64,000 bases of DNA. Origin: Lachnospiraceae bacterium NC2008 (GTDB taxonomy: Bacteria > Bacillota > Clostridia > Lachnospirales > Lachnospiraceae). A program made the position numbers and the translations under genes. Below, piece by piece: positions 54,194 to 63,248 of the stretch; position 1 is the first letter of the stretch; each line of letters begins with the position of its first letter. Below the pieces are notes generated by a model. It was given only the letters and a program-made list of their open reading frames with translations, did not search any database and was not told the origin of the DNA. The stretch covers positions 124,001-188,000 of the forward strand of contig JHWS01000002.1 of NCBI GenBank assembly GCA_000687675.1, in the 5' to 3' direction.

Positions 54194-55546
54194 TTAAAAT
54201 GATTTAAGATCAATTAGATGTAATCGGCTGTCATTTTTCTGATATTCAAGTAACTCATCAGAAAATGCACCCTTAGATATGATATAGAAATAGTCTGGAT
54301 GAATTCTGGCATCATCAGCTATAGAAGCAAAATTATCAAAATCATCCTTAGTAATTACGTCTTTATTCCAGTTGCAGTAGCAGCAAATTGTATCCCAGTC
54401 ATCATTCTGAAGGATAACATCTATGCTACCATTCTTACCAACCCATTCTCCAATCTTTGTAGCCTTGAATGGAAGAAGTCCCATCTGATTACTAATATCC
54501 ATATATTCGTATGCTACAAAGCGAAGATTTTCCTGATAATAAGCATCAATATAAGGTTCTACACACGTTTCATAGAACTTCTTTGGTCCATATACAGTAA
54601 GCAGACTAAGCTTGTTATACATAAATCTAAAATAGAACTGTAAAAATCTGTTCTGAATACGGTATACGCCCTTCTTAGAATTAGCTGTAGAGGCATTGTC
54701 AAAAGAAAATACCTTAGTTACTAACTCTCTCTCCATAAGATTCTTAATATATACTGATATCTTAGCTCTTGAATAACCAGTATGAACATGAAGCTCATTA
54801 AGCTTATTCTTGCCATTAGCAAGGCAGTTAAGAATCGTAGAATATACATTGAGTTCTCTAAGTTCCTGTGAAACAATATTAAGCCCTTCATTATGAAGAA
54901 CGCTATCTGGATGTAAAATACATCTTTCAATATTGTCTTTTACAGATAGTTTTGGAGATATTTTTGTCCAGTATGAAGGCATACCACCAAAGATTGAATA
55001 TAATTTAACGCATGAAAAAATATCATATCCGCCAAAATATGATACCAAATCTGCAAATGTAAGCTCACTTACCTTATAGTAACCGCTAATATTAAGAGCT
55101 AAGGCGCCAACCTTATCAACAAATGAATTCTCAACATAGCAAATAGAAGAACAAACAAGAAGAACCATAACCTTCTCATCCATTTCTTTTACATATCTCA
55201 TAAGCATGACAAGAAAATTATCTGAATTCTTAACAGCCGCCTGAAATTCATCTATTATAAGAAGTTTCTTTCCTTCACCTTCGTAAGAAACACGGTTAAA
55301 TAATGTTTCATAGGAAAGATCAGCTTCATTAATTCCAAAGTTAAATTCTTCATTCCATATAAATAACTGCTCTTTTTCAGAACAATCTCTACATGTAAGA
55401 TATGCAGCGCATTTACCTTCAGCAAAACGGCGCACAAGGGATGTCTTACCGACACCCCTGTGACCATAAAGTATTATTATATTGCTTGCATCTTTAGAAT
55501 AATTATCTTTTAAATATTGTAATTCTTTTTCTCTTCCAACAAACAT
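54194..55546 (-). CDS. Archaeal-type AAA ATPase with DUF234-like nuclease-fold C-terminus
   Basis: About 450 residues from the ATG at 55546 (GGGG 7 nt upstream). MFVGREKELQYLKD opens the family. Walker A LYGHRGVGKTSLVRRF and Walker B KLLIIDEFQ are followed by a winged helix. The C-terminal 110 residues resemble the DUF234 restriction-endonuclease-like fold (KIGEWVGKNGSIDVIL), but the usual ECKW-type motif reads CYCNW, so catalysis may be lost. Many Clostridia carry several such genes of unknown function. Its only neighbours are topB and asd. Confidence 0.83.
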   Translation of the reverse strand: MFVGREKELQYLKDNYSKDASNIIILYGHRGVGKTSLVRRFAEGKCAAYLTCRDCSEKEQLFIWNEEFNFGINEADLSYETLFNRVSYEGEGKKLLIIDEFQAAVKNSDNFLVMLMRYVKEMDEKVMVLLVCSSICYVENSFVDKVGALALNISGYYKVSELTFADLVSYFGGYDIFSCVKLYSIFGGMPSYWTKISPKLSVKDNIERCILHPDSVLHNEGLNIVSQELRELNVYSTILNCLANGKNKLNELHVHTGYSRAKISVYIKNLMERELVTKVFSFDNASTANSKKGVYRIQNRFLQFYFRFMYNKLSLLTVYGPKKFYETCVEPYIDAYYQENLRFVAYEYMDISNQMGLLPFKATKIGEWVGKNGSIDVILQNDDWDTICCYCNWNKDVITKDDFDNFASIADDARIHPDYFYIISKGAFSDELLEYQKNDSRLHLIDLKSF

Positions 55547-55620
55547 AAACTTTCCCCAAATAGCCAAATATAATCCATAGAAAATGCCAACGCATCTTCA
55601 ATAAATAACTAAATGAGTAC

Positions 55621-56706
55621 TTATTTTGCCTGGATGTATCCCATATCCTTAAGAAGCTCTGCACAAAGAACTGCACCACCTGCAGCACCTCTTACAGTGT
55701 TGTGTGAAAGACCAACGAATTTCCAGTCATAAACTGAATCTTCACGGATTCTACCAACAGATACACCCATACCATGCTCATAATCAACATCCATAGATAC
55801 CTGAGGACGGTTGTCTTCTTCAAGATACTGGATAAACTGCTTTGGAGCTGAAGGAAGATTTCTCTCCTGTGGAACTCCCTTGAAGTTTACAAGCTTCTCA
55901 ATAAGCTGCTCCTTTGTAACTTTCTTCTTGAACTTAACAAATACAGCTGCTGTATGTCCGTTAAGAACTGGAACTCTGATACACTGGCATGTAATAACTG
56001 GTGAAGTAGCTGGCTCAATTACGCCATCCTTAATCTGACCCCAGATTCTAAGTGGCTCTTTCTCAGACTTCTCTTCCTCACCACCGATGTAAGGAATGAT
56101 GTTTCCAACCATCTCTGGCCAATCCTTAAATGTCTTACCAGCACCAGAAATAGCCTGATATGTTGTAGCAACAACTTCATATGGCTCAAACTCTTTCCAA
56201 GCTGTAAGAACTGGAGCATATGACTGGATTGAACAGTTAGGCTTAACTGCGATGAATCCTCTAGTTGTACCAAGACGCTTCTTCTGGAAGTCAATAACCT
56301 TCATGTGTTCTGGGTTGATTTCAGGTACTACCATAGGAACATCTGGAGTCCATCTATGAGCAGAGTTGTTAGAAACTACAGGAGTCTCAGTCTTAGCATA
56401 AGCTTCCTCGATAGCTCTGATTTCGTCCTTTGTCATATCTACAGCAGAGAATACGAAGTCAACCTGTGAAGCAACAGCTTCAACTTCGTTAACATTCATA
56501 ACTACAATCTTCTTAACTGCTTCTGGCATAGGAGTATCCATTTTCCATCTATCACCAACAGCATCTTCATATGTCTTTCCGGCACTTCTTGGTGAAGCAG
56601 CAATTGTTGTTACTTCAAACCATGGATGATTCTCAAGAAGAGAGATAAATCTCTGACCAACCATACCTGTACCACCTAAGATACCTACCTTTAATTTGTT
56701 ACTCAT
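55621..56706 (-). CDS. asd: Aspartate-semialdehyde dehydrogenase, archaeal/fungal type
   Basis: A 361-residue NADP-dependent enzyme reducing aspartyl phosphate in lysine, threonine and methionine synthesis. GILGGTGMVGQRFISLL is the cofactor loop and the catalytic Cys is in AVKPNCSIQ. The sequence pattern (WFEVTTIAASPRSAGKTYEDAVG; SGAGKTFKDWP) is that of the archaeal/fungal Asd class rather than the classical bacterial one. It is preceded by argH on the same strand. Confidence 0.94.
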   Translation of the reverse strand: MSNKLKVGILGGTGMVGQRFISLLENHPWFEVTTIAASPRSAGKTYEDAVGDRWKMDTPMPEAVKKIVVMNVNEVEAVASQVDFVFSAVDMTKDEIRAIEEAYAKTETPVVSNNSAHRWTPDVPMVVPEINPEHMKVIDFQKKRLGTTRGFIAVKPNCSIQSYAPVLTAWKEFEPYEVVATTYQAISGAGKTFKDWPEMVGNIIPYIGGEEEKSEKEPLRIWGQIKDGVIEPATSPVITCQCIRVPVLNGHTAAVFVKFKKKVTKEQLIEKLVNFKGVPQERNLPSAPKQFIQYLEEDNRPQVSMDVDYEHGMGVSVGRIREDSVYDWKFVGLSHNTVRGAAGGAVLCAELLKDMGYIQAK

Positions 56707-56729
56707 AATAATTTCCTCCTAGTGTATTA

Positions 56730-58106
56730 TTAATCATTAAGATATTTTTTATATATTTCTATTGTTTCTTTCATTGGTTTAAGACCAGGTGCCCCTGTTG
56801 TAAGACGTTTCTCTACGCAGGTCTTAAGAGAAATTGCATCATAGATATCTTCTTCGAAAACATCACAAATCTCTTTAAGTTCCTCTATAGACATCTCATC
56901 AATAGACTTATTCTTATCGATACAGGTAAGAACTAATTTACCGATAACACCATGTGCATCTCTAAATGGCATACCATGTTTTACAAGATAGTCAGCTGCA
57001 TCTGTAGCATTGGTAAATCCGTTCATAGCACTCTTAGCCATAACATCTTTTCTAAACTGCATAGTGTCAACCATCTGCATAAACATAGTTAAGCATTCTT
57101 TAGTAGTATCTATTGCATCGAAGGTTCCTTCTTTGTCTTCCTGCATATCTTTGTTATATGCAAGTGGAAGGCTCTTCATAGTTGCAAGCATAGCCATAAG
57201 GTGACCATATACTCTACCAGTCTTACCTCTAACAAGTTCTGCAATATCAGGATTCTTCTTCTGTGGCATAATACTTGAGCCAGTTGAATAACCATCATCT
57301 ATCTCAATAAAGCCATATTCATTAGAGTTCCAGATAATAGTCTCTTCAGCAAATCTTGATAAATGCATCATAATTGTTGAAAGAGCACTTAAAAACTCTA
57401 TTATATAATCTCTGTCAGATACTGAATCCATAGAGTTTCGTGTTGGTTGTTCAAATCCAAGCATGGATGCTGTATATCCTCTATCTAGTGGATATGTTGT
57501 ACCAGCTAAAGCTCCTGCACCAAGTGGACAGGTATTCATACGCTTGTATATATCTGCAAGTCTTGATCTGTCTCTAGTAAACATCTCAAAATATGCTGAC
57601 ATATGATGAGCAAGTGTTACAGGCTGAGCCTTCTGAAGATGTGTAAATCCAGGCATATAAGTTTCAATGTTTTCTTCCATAATTCTAAGAAGAATCTTCT
57701 GAAATGCCTTAAGAAGTTCATCTACTTCAGTAACTTCACTTCTAACATAAAGCTTCATATCAAGTGCTACCTGATCATTACGGCTTCTTCCTGTGTGAAG
57801 TTTCTTACCAGCATCACCAATTCTATCTATAAGATTAGCTTCTACAAATGAATGTATATCTTCGTATTTGTCAGTAATCTCTAGAGTGCCATTCTCAATA
57901 TCATTTCTAATTGATGTAAGACCTTTAACAATTGCATCCTTTTCTTCAAGAGTAAGGATCCCCTGTTTTTCAAGCATAATAGAATGAGCGATACTGCCTT
58001 CTATATCCTGTAAATAAAGTCTTTTGTCAAAGTTAATGGAAGCATTAAAAAGATAAACGTTACGATCTGTATCTTTTGTAAATCTTCCGCCCCATAGCTG
58101 TGCCAC
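56730..58106 (-). CDS. argH: Argininosuccinate lyase
   Basis: A 458-residue fumarase/aspartase-superfamily enzyme for the last arginine step. The signature loop GSSIMPQKKNPD with its catalytic Ser, HTGRSRNDQVALD and FTHLQKAQPVTLAHH with the catalytic His are intact. Its GTGTCG leader follows AGGTGG-type ribosome binding. A promoter lies at 58145-58173. asd lies 24 nt downstream, so the two are probably co-transcribed. Confidence 0.97.
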   Translation of the reverse strand: MAQLWGGRFTKDTDRNVYLFNASINFDKRLYLQDIEGSIAHSIMLEKQGILTLEEKDAIVKGLTSIRNDIENGTLEITDKYEDIHSFVEANLIDRIGDAGKKLHTGRSRNDQVALDMKLYVRSEVTEVDELLKAFQKILLRIMEENIETYMPGFTHLQKAQPVTLAHHMSAYFEMFTRDRSRLADIYKRMNTCPLGAGALAGTTYPLDRGYTASMLGFEQPTRNSMDSVSDRDYIIEFLSALSTIMMHLSRFAEETIIWNSNEYGFIEIDDGYSTGSSIMPQKKNPDIAELVRGKTGRVYGHLMAMLATMKSLPLAYNKDMQEDKEGTFDAIDTTKECLTMFMQMVDTMQFRKDVMAKSAMNGFTNATDAADYLVKHGMPFRDAHGVIGKLVLTCIDKNKSIDEMSIEELKEICDVFEEDIYDAISLKTCVEKRLTTGAPGLKPMKETIEIYKKYLND

Positions 58107-58144
58107 ATCGACACCACCTTTCGTAAAAAGTTAAAGCATGATTT

Positions 58145-58173
58145 ATAATATCATAGACACCCTTGTAATTCAA
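58145..58173 (-). promoter_or_regulatory. argH promoter
   Basis: Read on the minus strand: TTGAAT (58173-58168), 17-nt spacer, TATTAT (58150-58145). Confidence 0.65.
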
Positions 58174-58306
58174 ACAAAGTTATCCATAATATATGAATTA
58201 TTCTGGCGATAATAATCAAAAACTTTTATTGATGTCGTGAAGCCCTTATAAATACTACGTTTCACGCATGTTAGTTTTGATTTATTATCAGATATATATA
58301 CAATTT

Positions 58307-58576
58307 TTACTTATTGATTAGTTCTTTTTGAAGTTTTTTAGACTGATCCATAAGAAGCTTGAATAAAAGACTTAAAGATTCTTTATCAAGTTCATTGTTA
58401 GCCTTAGAAGTGACACTGGCTATCTTCTCATCTTCTCTCTTTGGATCAAAGATTCCTGTATCATGAGATTTTTTATATTCAGCTATCTTAGTACATAGCT
58501 CCATACGCTTAAAATATAGGTCGATAATCTGATTATCAACCTGATCTAATTCTTTTCTAATATCCTGTAAGTCCAT
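58307..58576 (-). CDS. Chorismate mutase (AroQ type)
   Basis: An 89-residue all-helical AroQ domain converting chorismate to prephenate. IRKELDQVDNQIIDLYFKRMELCTKI and the FDPKREDEKI segment carry the expected Arg, Lys and Glu residues, with a final helix LLFKLLMDQSKKLQKE. It is stand-alone, not fused to prephenate dehydratase. Weakly structured sequence separates it from argH. Confidence 0.92.
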   Translation of the reverse strand: MDLQDIRKELDQVDNQIIDLYFKRMELCTKIAEYKKSHDTGIFDPKREDEKIASVTSKANNELDKESLSLLFKLLMDQSKKLQKELINK

Positions 58577-58634
58577 ATTGCCCTCTATAAATAAAATATT
58601 GCGATAAAGTAAATCGTTGCCACATGGAATTATA

Positions 58635-59285
58635 TTATAATTCCCTAATCGCTTCCATAACCTGCCCCAGATTATCGTAACTTTTTATACCTTTATTATC
58701 CCAGTAAGCTTTACTTCTAAATCCTCTGTTTAAAATAAAAGTTTTAGCGCCGGCATTTACCCCTGTTTCATAGTCAACTCCGGTATCCCCAACCATAACA
58801 AGCTGATTTTCACTATCTGGGAAATGCCCTTTTATAACGTCAAGCTTTTCTTCTTTTGCCTTAAAAGGATCTACTACAAAAACATAAGTTATATAATCTC
58901 TTAACTTAGAACCATTAACAAATCCTGTAATATAATCCTTATTCTGCCTTGCAGTTAAAGCATATATGTCATAACCTGCATCTTTAAGCCCTTTAACAAA
59001 AGTATAGGCATCGTCATAGAATTTATCAGTAGACATATACTGGATGTTCTCTATGTTACCAGACCATTCAAGAGCAATTTCTTCTGCCTGACTATGCTCA
59101 AGTCCCATAACTTCTGTAAGATAATCCAGAGTCGAATGGCCATCCGCCTTATATGACAGATAATCTTTAACATCTTCTTCGGTAATACCTTTGCCAAGTT
59201 TATTTATTACATCAACAAGTAGTTTAACATGTCTATAGGAACTATCAATTAATGTACCGTCTAAATCAAGAATTGCGATCTTCAT
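58635..59285 (-). CDS. HAD-superfamily hydrolase
   Basis: A 216-residue phosphatase. The nucleophile motif ILDLDGTLIDSS is at residues 4-15; motif II TARQNK, and motif III/IV around MVGDTGVDYETG. It resembles phosphoglycolate phosphatases, with a helical cap at about 17-90. Its start lies 20 nt inside the ATP-grasp gene, so the two are translationally coupled and may act in one pathway. Substrate unknown. Confidence 0.88.
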   Translation of the reverse strand: MKIAILDLDGTLIDSSYRHVKLLVDVINKLGKGITEEDVKDYLSYKADGHSTLDYLTEVMGLEHSQAEEIALEWSGNIENIQYMSTDKFYDDAYTFVKGLKDAGYDIYALTARQNKDYITGFVNGSKLRDYITYVFVVDPFKAKEEKLDVIKGHFPDSENQLVMVGDTGVDYETGVNAGAKTFILNRGFRSKAYWDNKGIKSYDNLGQVMEAIREL

Positions 59286-60195
59286 AAACCATTTCCTCGT
59301 AATATCTTGTAACTATTAGGTTGAATTTAGTATCAGGATTAACATCGCCGTTATAGATGCCGCCTAAGGATACAGCCTTAAAATGCTCCAGATAGTTTGG
59401 AGATGATAATAAACTTCCTACGCCGCATCCAGAGAATCTGTAGTTAATTTCTATAAAATAATACTTACCATCCTGGCCTTTAATAAACTGTATATTAGAA
59501 AAACCAGGTAATTTATATACTTCTAAGATTTTCTTAACCTGTAAAATCAGTTCACCATCATTGCAAACCTTAACTTTAGTTGCAACGCCGCCTTTTACTT
59601 CAAGTCTAAGTCTAGGGATTATATATATAGGATGTCCTGCCAAGTCACAGAGAAGGTCTACAGTATATTCTTCCCCATCTACTGTTTCCTGAAGAAAGCT
59701 ATCGTCCTTGTTATATGCAGGAGCTTCTGTTCCTTTATCAATAAAGGTAATACCCTTACTTCCTACTCCCAGCTTATCTCTAAGTATTCTATTCTTGTTA
59801 ACATCATCATTTTCAAGAATCTTTGGAACGTCAATGATTCCAGCTAAAGATGATGAACAGATATACTTATCTCTAACTTTTGATATTGTTTCAAAATCAG
59901 GAATAATGCATTTGCAAGGAATATCTTTAATATGCTGAGCTGCAATATAAACCTCTATATCATTTACCGGAATAAAAAGCTCGATATTAAATAGCTTTAT
60001 AATATTACAAACTTTATCAAAGTATGATGAATCTGTAGCGTATGGAAGCTGTACGTATTCGTGACACATAATAGAGCCGGCAGTATATCCATATTCATTT
60101 ATATCACCGCCTACAATATAGTCTCCTGCTTTTTTGAAATATTTAATTAAATTTACACTGGTAGCTGTACCAACTGAAGTTATAAAAATATTCAT
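59266..60195 (-). CDS. ATP-grasp domain protein (carbamoyl-phosphate-synthase-like)
   Basis: A 309-residue protein. The N-terminal Rossmann-like part (NIFITSVGTATSVNLIKYFKK) is followed by an ATP-grasp core: VGSKGITFID, SFLQETVDGEEYTVDLLCD as the ATP-lid and Glu region, and KYYFIEINYRFSGCGVG with the metal-binding Glu and Asn. Such proteins ligate a carboxylate to an amine with ATP. The product is unknown. It overlaps the HAD gene by 20 nt and follows yihY. Confidence 0.85.
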   Translation of the reverse strand: MNIFITSVGTATSVNLIKYFKKAGDYIVGGDINEYGYTAGSIMCHEYVQLPYATDSSYFDKVCNIIKLFNIELFIPVNDIEVYIAAQHIKDIPCKCIIPDFETISKVRDKYICSSSLAGIIDVPKILENDDVNKNRILRDKLGVGSKGITFIDKGTEAPAYNKDDSFLQETVDGEEYTVDLLCDLAGHPIYIIPRLRLEVKGGVATKVKVCNDGELILQVKKILEVYKLPGFSNIQFIKGQDGKYYFIEINYRFSGCGVGSLLSSPNYLEHFKAVSLGGIYNGDVNPDTKFNLIVTRYYEEMVYEDRNS

Positions 60196-60216
60196 AGTAG
60201 TAACCTTGTATATATA

Positions 60217-61176
60217 TTATTCATATCTGCCAGAAGATGCTTCTGGAGATGGTCCATCTTCTAAATCACTATTATCTGAAGGAATAAGGCCTTTTTTAAT
60301 AAGCCTTTGTCTAACCTTGTATTCCTTAACAATACGTCTTCTTTCAAGTTTATTTTTATGTTTCTTAACAAAGTAAGGCTCAAAGAAGGTATTGATAATT
60401 GCTCCTATAAATATAAAATACATAGTCCAGTATAGCCAGAAGAAACAGAATATAAAAGTAGCAAATGTACCATATACACCATTAAGGCCAACTGCATCAA
60501 TGAATTTTGAATAAGCCCATGAGATTATAGTCCAGGAAATAGAAGAAATAAGAGCTCCAGGAAACTGGGCATGGAATAAAAGCTTCTTACTTGAAAATGC
60601 TGTATACATAGACATAAACATAACCAGTAAGAAAAACCATATAAATATAAATCTAAATCTGTTAATTACAAGATAAACAATAGATAAGCCATAGAAGTTC
60701 TTATCAAGAGCCTTATACATCTTATTACCAAGAATAAGGAATACTACGGCAAAGATTATTAAAACAAGAAAAATAATTGTATATAGAGTTGCTATAAAGT
60801 GTACCAGAAGCCAGTTACGTCTTTCTTTAACTCCATTAATGGCATTCATACCATTCATCATAGACCAGACTCCTGAGCCAGCTGTCCATAAAATCATTAC
60901 AGATGTAATAGAAATAAGAACCCCTCTAAAAGAAGAGAATTCAGAATATGCATCATTAACAATCTTAACAACGAACCCTGGAAGAAAATCCTTTAGAAAC
61001 TTAAAGATATAATCAGGATTTAGATTAGTTAAAGGTAAGATATTGGCAAATAGAATTATGATAGGAAATATAGCAATAATACTAAAAAAGGAAGCACTTG
61101 CAGCGTAAGTGCTTACCTGAGCATCATTAACTATAGTTGAAAATCTTTTAAAAAATCCAGCTGTTTTCCTAATCAT
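60217..61176 (-). CDS. YihY/BrkB family membrane protein
   Basis: A 319-residue polytopic protein. DAQVSTYAASASFFSIIAIFPIIILFANILP is the family start, with five to six membrane helices to about 270 and a conserved TYGTFATFIFCFFWLYWTMYFIFIGA segment. The charged tail is cytoplasmic. The family is wrongly known as ribonuclease BN in old annotation; it is a membrane protein of uncertain role. Its ATG is about 10 nt from the 3' end of the probable 6S RNA, so it is likely co-transcribed with it. Confidence 0.9.
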   Translation of the reverse strand: MIRKTAGFFKRFSTIVNDAQVSTYAASASFFSIIAIFPIIILFANILPLTNLNPDYIFKFLKDFLPGFVVKIVNDAYSEFSSFRGVLISITSVMILWTAGSGVWSMMNGMNAINGVKERRNWLLVHFIATLYTIIFLVLIIFAVVFLILGNKMYKALDKNFYGLSIVYLVINRFRFIFIWFFLLVMFMSMYTAFSSKKLLFHAQFPGALISSISWTIISWAYSKFIDAVGLNGVYGTFATFIFCFFWLYWTMYFIFIGAIINTFFEPYFVKKHKNKLERRRIVKEYKVRQRLIKKGLIPSDNSDLEDGPSPEASSGRYE

Positions 61177-61185
61177 ATTTCATAA

Positions 61186-61357
61186 GGCCCGAAATGTAAT
61201 CCCATGTTTGACTCCTAGCTAAGCTAGGTGGGTAACCGCAGCTACATCCTCTGCCTTCCACTGATATGATGAGGCCTGGCATCAAACTAGCAATATAGGA
61301 ATCCCGTTTAAAGAAATGTAGGATCAAAATTATGGGATAATCACTACATCTCAGGTT
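61186..61357 (-). ncRNA. ssrS: Probable 6S RNA
   Basis: About 172 nt on the minus strand. The ends CCTGAGATGTA (61355-61345) and TACATTTCGGG (61198-61188) form the 11-bp closing stem, with ATCCCAT/ATGGGAT continuing it. A large internal bubble and a long terminal arm follow, and a small CCTAGC-TTA-GCTAGG hairpin sits in the 3' strand of the bubble, as in 6S RNAs. The rod with a central bubble mimics an open promoter and binds sigma-A RNA polymerase. Identification is by architecture and size. It has its own promoter, and yihY follows 10 nt later. Confidence 0.68.
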
Positions 61358-61363
61358 AGGTTC

Positions 61364-61369
61364 ATTATA
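61364..61369 (-). promoter_or_regulatory. Extended -10 of the 6S RNA promoter
   Basis: TATAAT (61369-61364 on the minus strand) preceded by TGG makes an extended -10. A weak -35 (TTCATT) lies 17 nt upstream. The start of transcription is expected near 61357. Confidence 0.65.
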
Positions 61370-61403
61370 CCATAAAGATAGCGAAAAATGAACACATTAG
61401 GGG

Positions 61404-63227
61404 TTATATTTCTTTATTAAATTTACTAAATTTTCTTATATTTCTTGTAGCATTCTTAAGCCAGCGAAGTTCTTCACCTTTCATATAAGGTTTAAGAGAA
61501 TTAAACACTAACTTATGATAAGCATTAAGCATAGCAAGGTCATCATCATTCATATATTTTGTATCGATTCCATCAAGATCAATTGGAACCAGGGTAAGTG
61601 TATCAAATCCCATGAACTGGCCGTCACTATTTTGTTCTAACTTTTTGCAAAGAATAGCATTCTCAATTCTAATACCATACTGACCTGCAATATATACGCC
61701 AGGTTCATCTGATATTACCATACCCTCTTCAAGTTTGGCTTCATACTCTCCTGCTCGTCTAAATGGTCTTATATTTTGTGGTCCTTCGTGAACATTAAGA
61801 ATATAACCAATACCATGTCCAGTACCACACTTATAGTCAATTCCAATATCCCATAAAGGTCCTCTGGCAAGTATATCTAAATTGCGACCACTGCAGCCAT
61901 ATAAAAACTTGGCATTCATAAGCCTAAGCATACCAACAACAACTTTTGTATAATGCATCTTGGTTTTAGCATGAATCTTACCAAGAACTATGGTTCTGGT
62001 AACGTCTGTTGTACCAGATAGATACTGTCCACCTGAATCAACAAGGTATAAGCCGCCAGTAGAAAGCTTTGCATCACTACCTTTTACAGCCTCGTAATGC
62101 ATCATGGCAGCATTAGGACCAAAGGCTGATATTGTAGGAAATGATAAATCAATAAAATCTTCTATGCCTCTACGCATATTATCAAGCATATCAGCTGCTT
62201 CTGTTTCTGTAATATGCTTTTTAGTAGCATTTTCTTTAATATATTTAATAAATCTGGTTAAAACAAGACTATCTCTAAGATAGCAACCTTTAATATTCTC
62301 TATTTCAAGACTATTTTTTACAGCCTTATAATCTTCGGTTATATTATGTTCAAAAATAATCTGACAGTTCTCTTCTAACCTCTTATAAACGCCATAGGAT
62401 GTTCCATCTTTATCAAGAAGAAGTTTACCCTTAGCCTTTTTAATAAGACTTGATAGTTTGTTATAGCTGATAATGCTTACGGCATTTTTCTCAAAGTATT
62501 TAATAAGCTTATCGCTTAAAGAAGCATCCTTAAGGCATATATAGGCCTTGTTCTTGCCAATTAAGGTATAAGAATAAGCAACAGGATTGCACTCTATATC
62601 ACCCCCTCTAATATTAAACAACCACATCTGATCATCTAATTTAGAGATAAAAATGTAATCTGCATCTTTTTCTTCAAGATGCTTTCTAACTCTCTGAAGC
62701 TTTTTAATAGTATTTTCACCGTGAACCTTAGAAGGGAGTGTATATATTTCCTTAGCACTGTCTTCTGGTCTTTCAGCCCAAAGCTTATTTAATATGTCAT
62801 CAAATAATTCTGAGTCATATATAACCTGGCCATTATGCTTAACAGCAACCTCTTCTAGAGCCTGGCCCATACTAATAGAAATAAGATTCCCGTTAAAGAA
62901 AATCTTATCGCCCTTTTTAAGATTCTTATCAAGATAAGAAATAATAGTTGGAACATCTCTCTGTCCCATCTTCATAAGACCTATAGTTGAACCCTTAAGT
63001 TCATCTGCAGCCTGAACAAAATATCTGCCATCAGTCCAAAGATTTGCTTCTTTAAGACCTACAACTAATGTCCCATTAGAGCCAGTGAAGCCAGATAAAT
63101 ATGTTCTAACTTTATAATGCCCACCTACATATTCAGACATATGTGGGTCGGCATCAGCAGTAATAAAATAGCTTATATCATTTTCTCGCATCTTCTTTCT
63201 AAGAAGATTAAGATTATCTCTTACCAT
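61404..63227 (-). CDS. Aminopeptidase P family metallopeptidase (M24)
   Basis: A 607-residue protein that removes an N-terminal residue before proline. Two creatinase-like N-domains (about 1-300) precede the pita-bread catalytic domain. Metal ligands are visible as Asp in LVDSGGQYLSGTTDVTRT, His in GTGHGIGYILNVHEG, and Glu in DEPGVY and GIRIENA. Its length matches the long (eukaryote-like) subgroup. deoC is 22 nt upstream on the same strand. Confidence 0.92.
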   Translation of the reverse strand: MVRDNLNLLRKKMRENDISYFITADADPHMSEYVGGHYKVRTYLSGFTGSNGTLVVGLKEANLWTDGRYFVQAADELKGSTIGLMKMGQRDVPTIISYLDKNLKKGDKIFFNGNLISISMGQALEEVAVKHNGQVIYDSELFDDILNKLWAERPEDSAKEIYTLPSKVHGENTIKKLQRVRKHLEEKDADYIFISKLDDQMWLFNIRGGDIECNPVAYSYTLIGKNKAYICLKDASLSDKLIKYFEKNAVSIISYNKLSSLIKKAKGKLLLDKDGTSYGVYKRLEENCQIIFEHNITEDYKAVKNSLEIENIKGCYLRDSLVLTRFIKYIKENATKKHITETEAADMLDNMRRGIEDFIDLSFPTISAFGPNAAMMHYEAVKGSDAKLSTGGLYLVDSGGQYLSGTTDVTRTIVLGKIHAKTKMHYTKVVVGMLRLMNAKFLYGCSGRNLDILARGPLWDIGIDYKCGTGHGIGYILNVHEGPQNIRPFRRAGEYEAKLEEGMVISDEPGVYIAGQYGIRIENAILCKKLEQNSDGQFMGFDTLTLVPIDLDGIDTKYMNDDDLAMLNAYHKLVFNSLKPYMKGEELRWLKNATRNIRKFSKFNKEI

Positions 63228-63248
63228 AGGATATCTCCTATCTTAATA

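Noticed and set aside
52130-55546. topB plus ATPase as a mobile element or ICE remnant
   Set aside because: No integrase, relaxase, direct repeats or tRNA target are visible, and the flanking genes (methyltransferase, asd, argH) look chromosomal.
58186-58300. Terminator or small RNA between argH and the chorismate mutase gene
   Set aside because: CGTGAA/TTCACG gives only a 6-bp stem with a large loop and no T-run, so it is not strong enough to call.
61220-61245. GGTGGGTAACCGCAG on the plus strand, resembling a T-box GGGTGGNACCGCG
   Set aside because: No gene follows on the plus strand and the match is imperfect; the segment fits the 3' strand of the 6S-like RNA on the minus strand.
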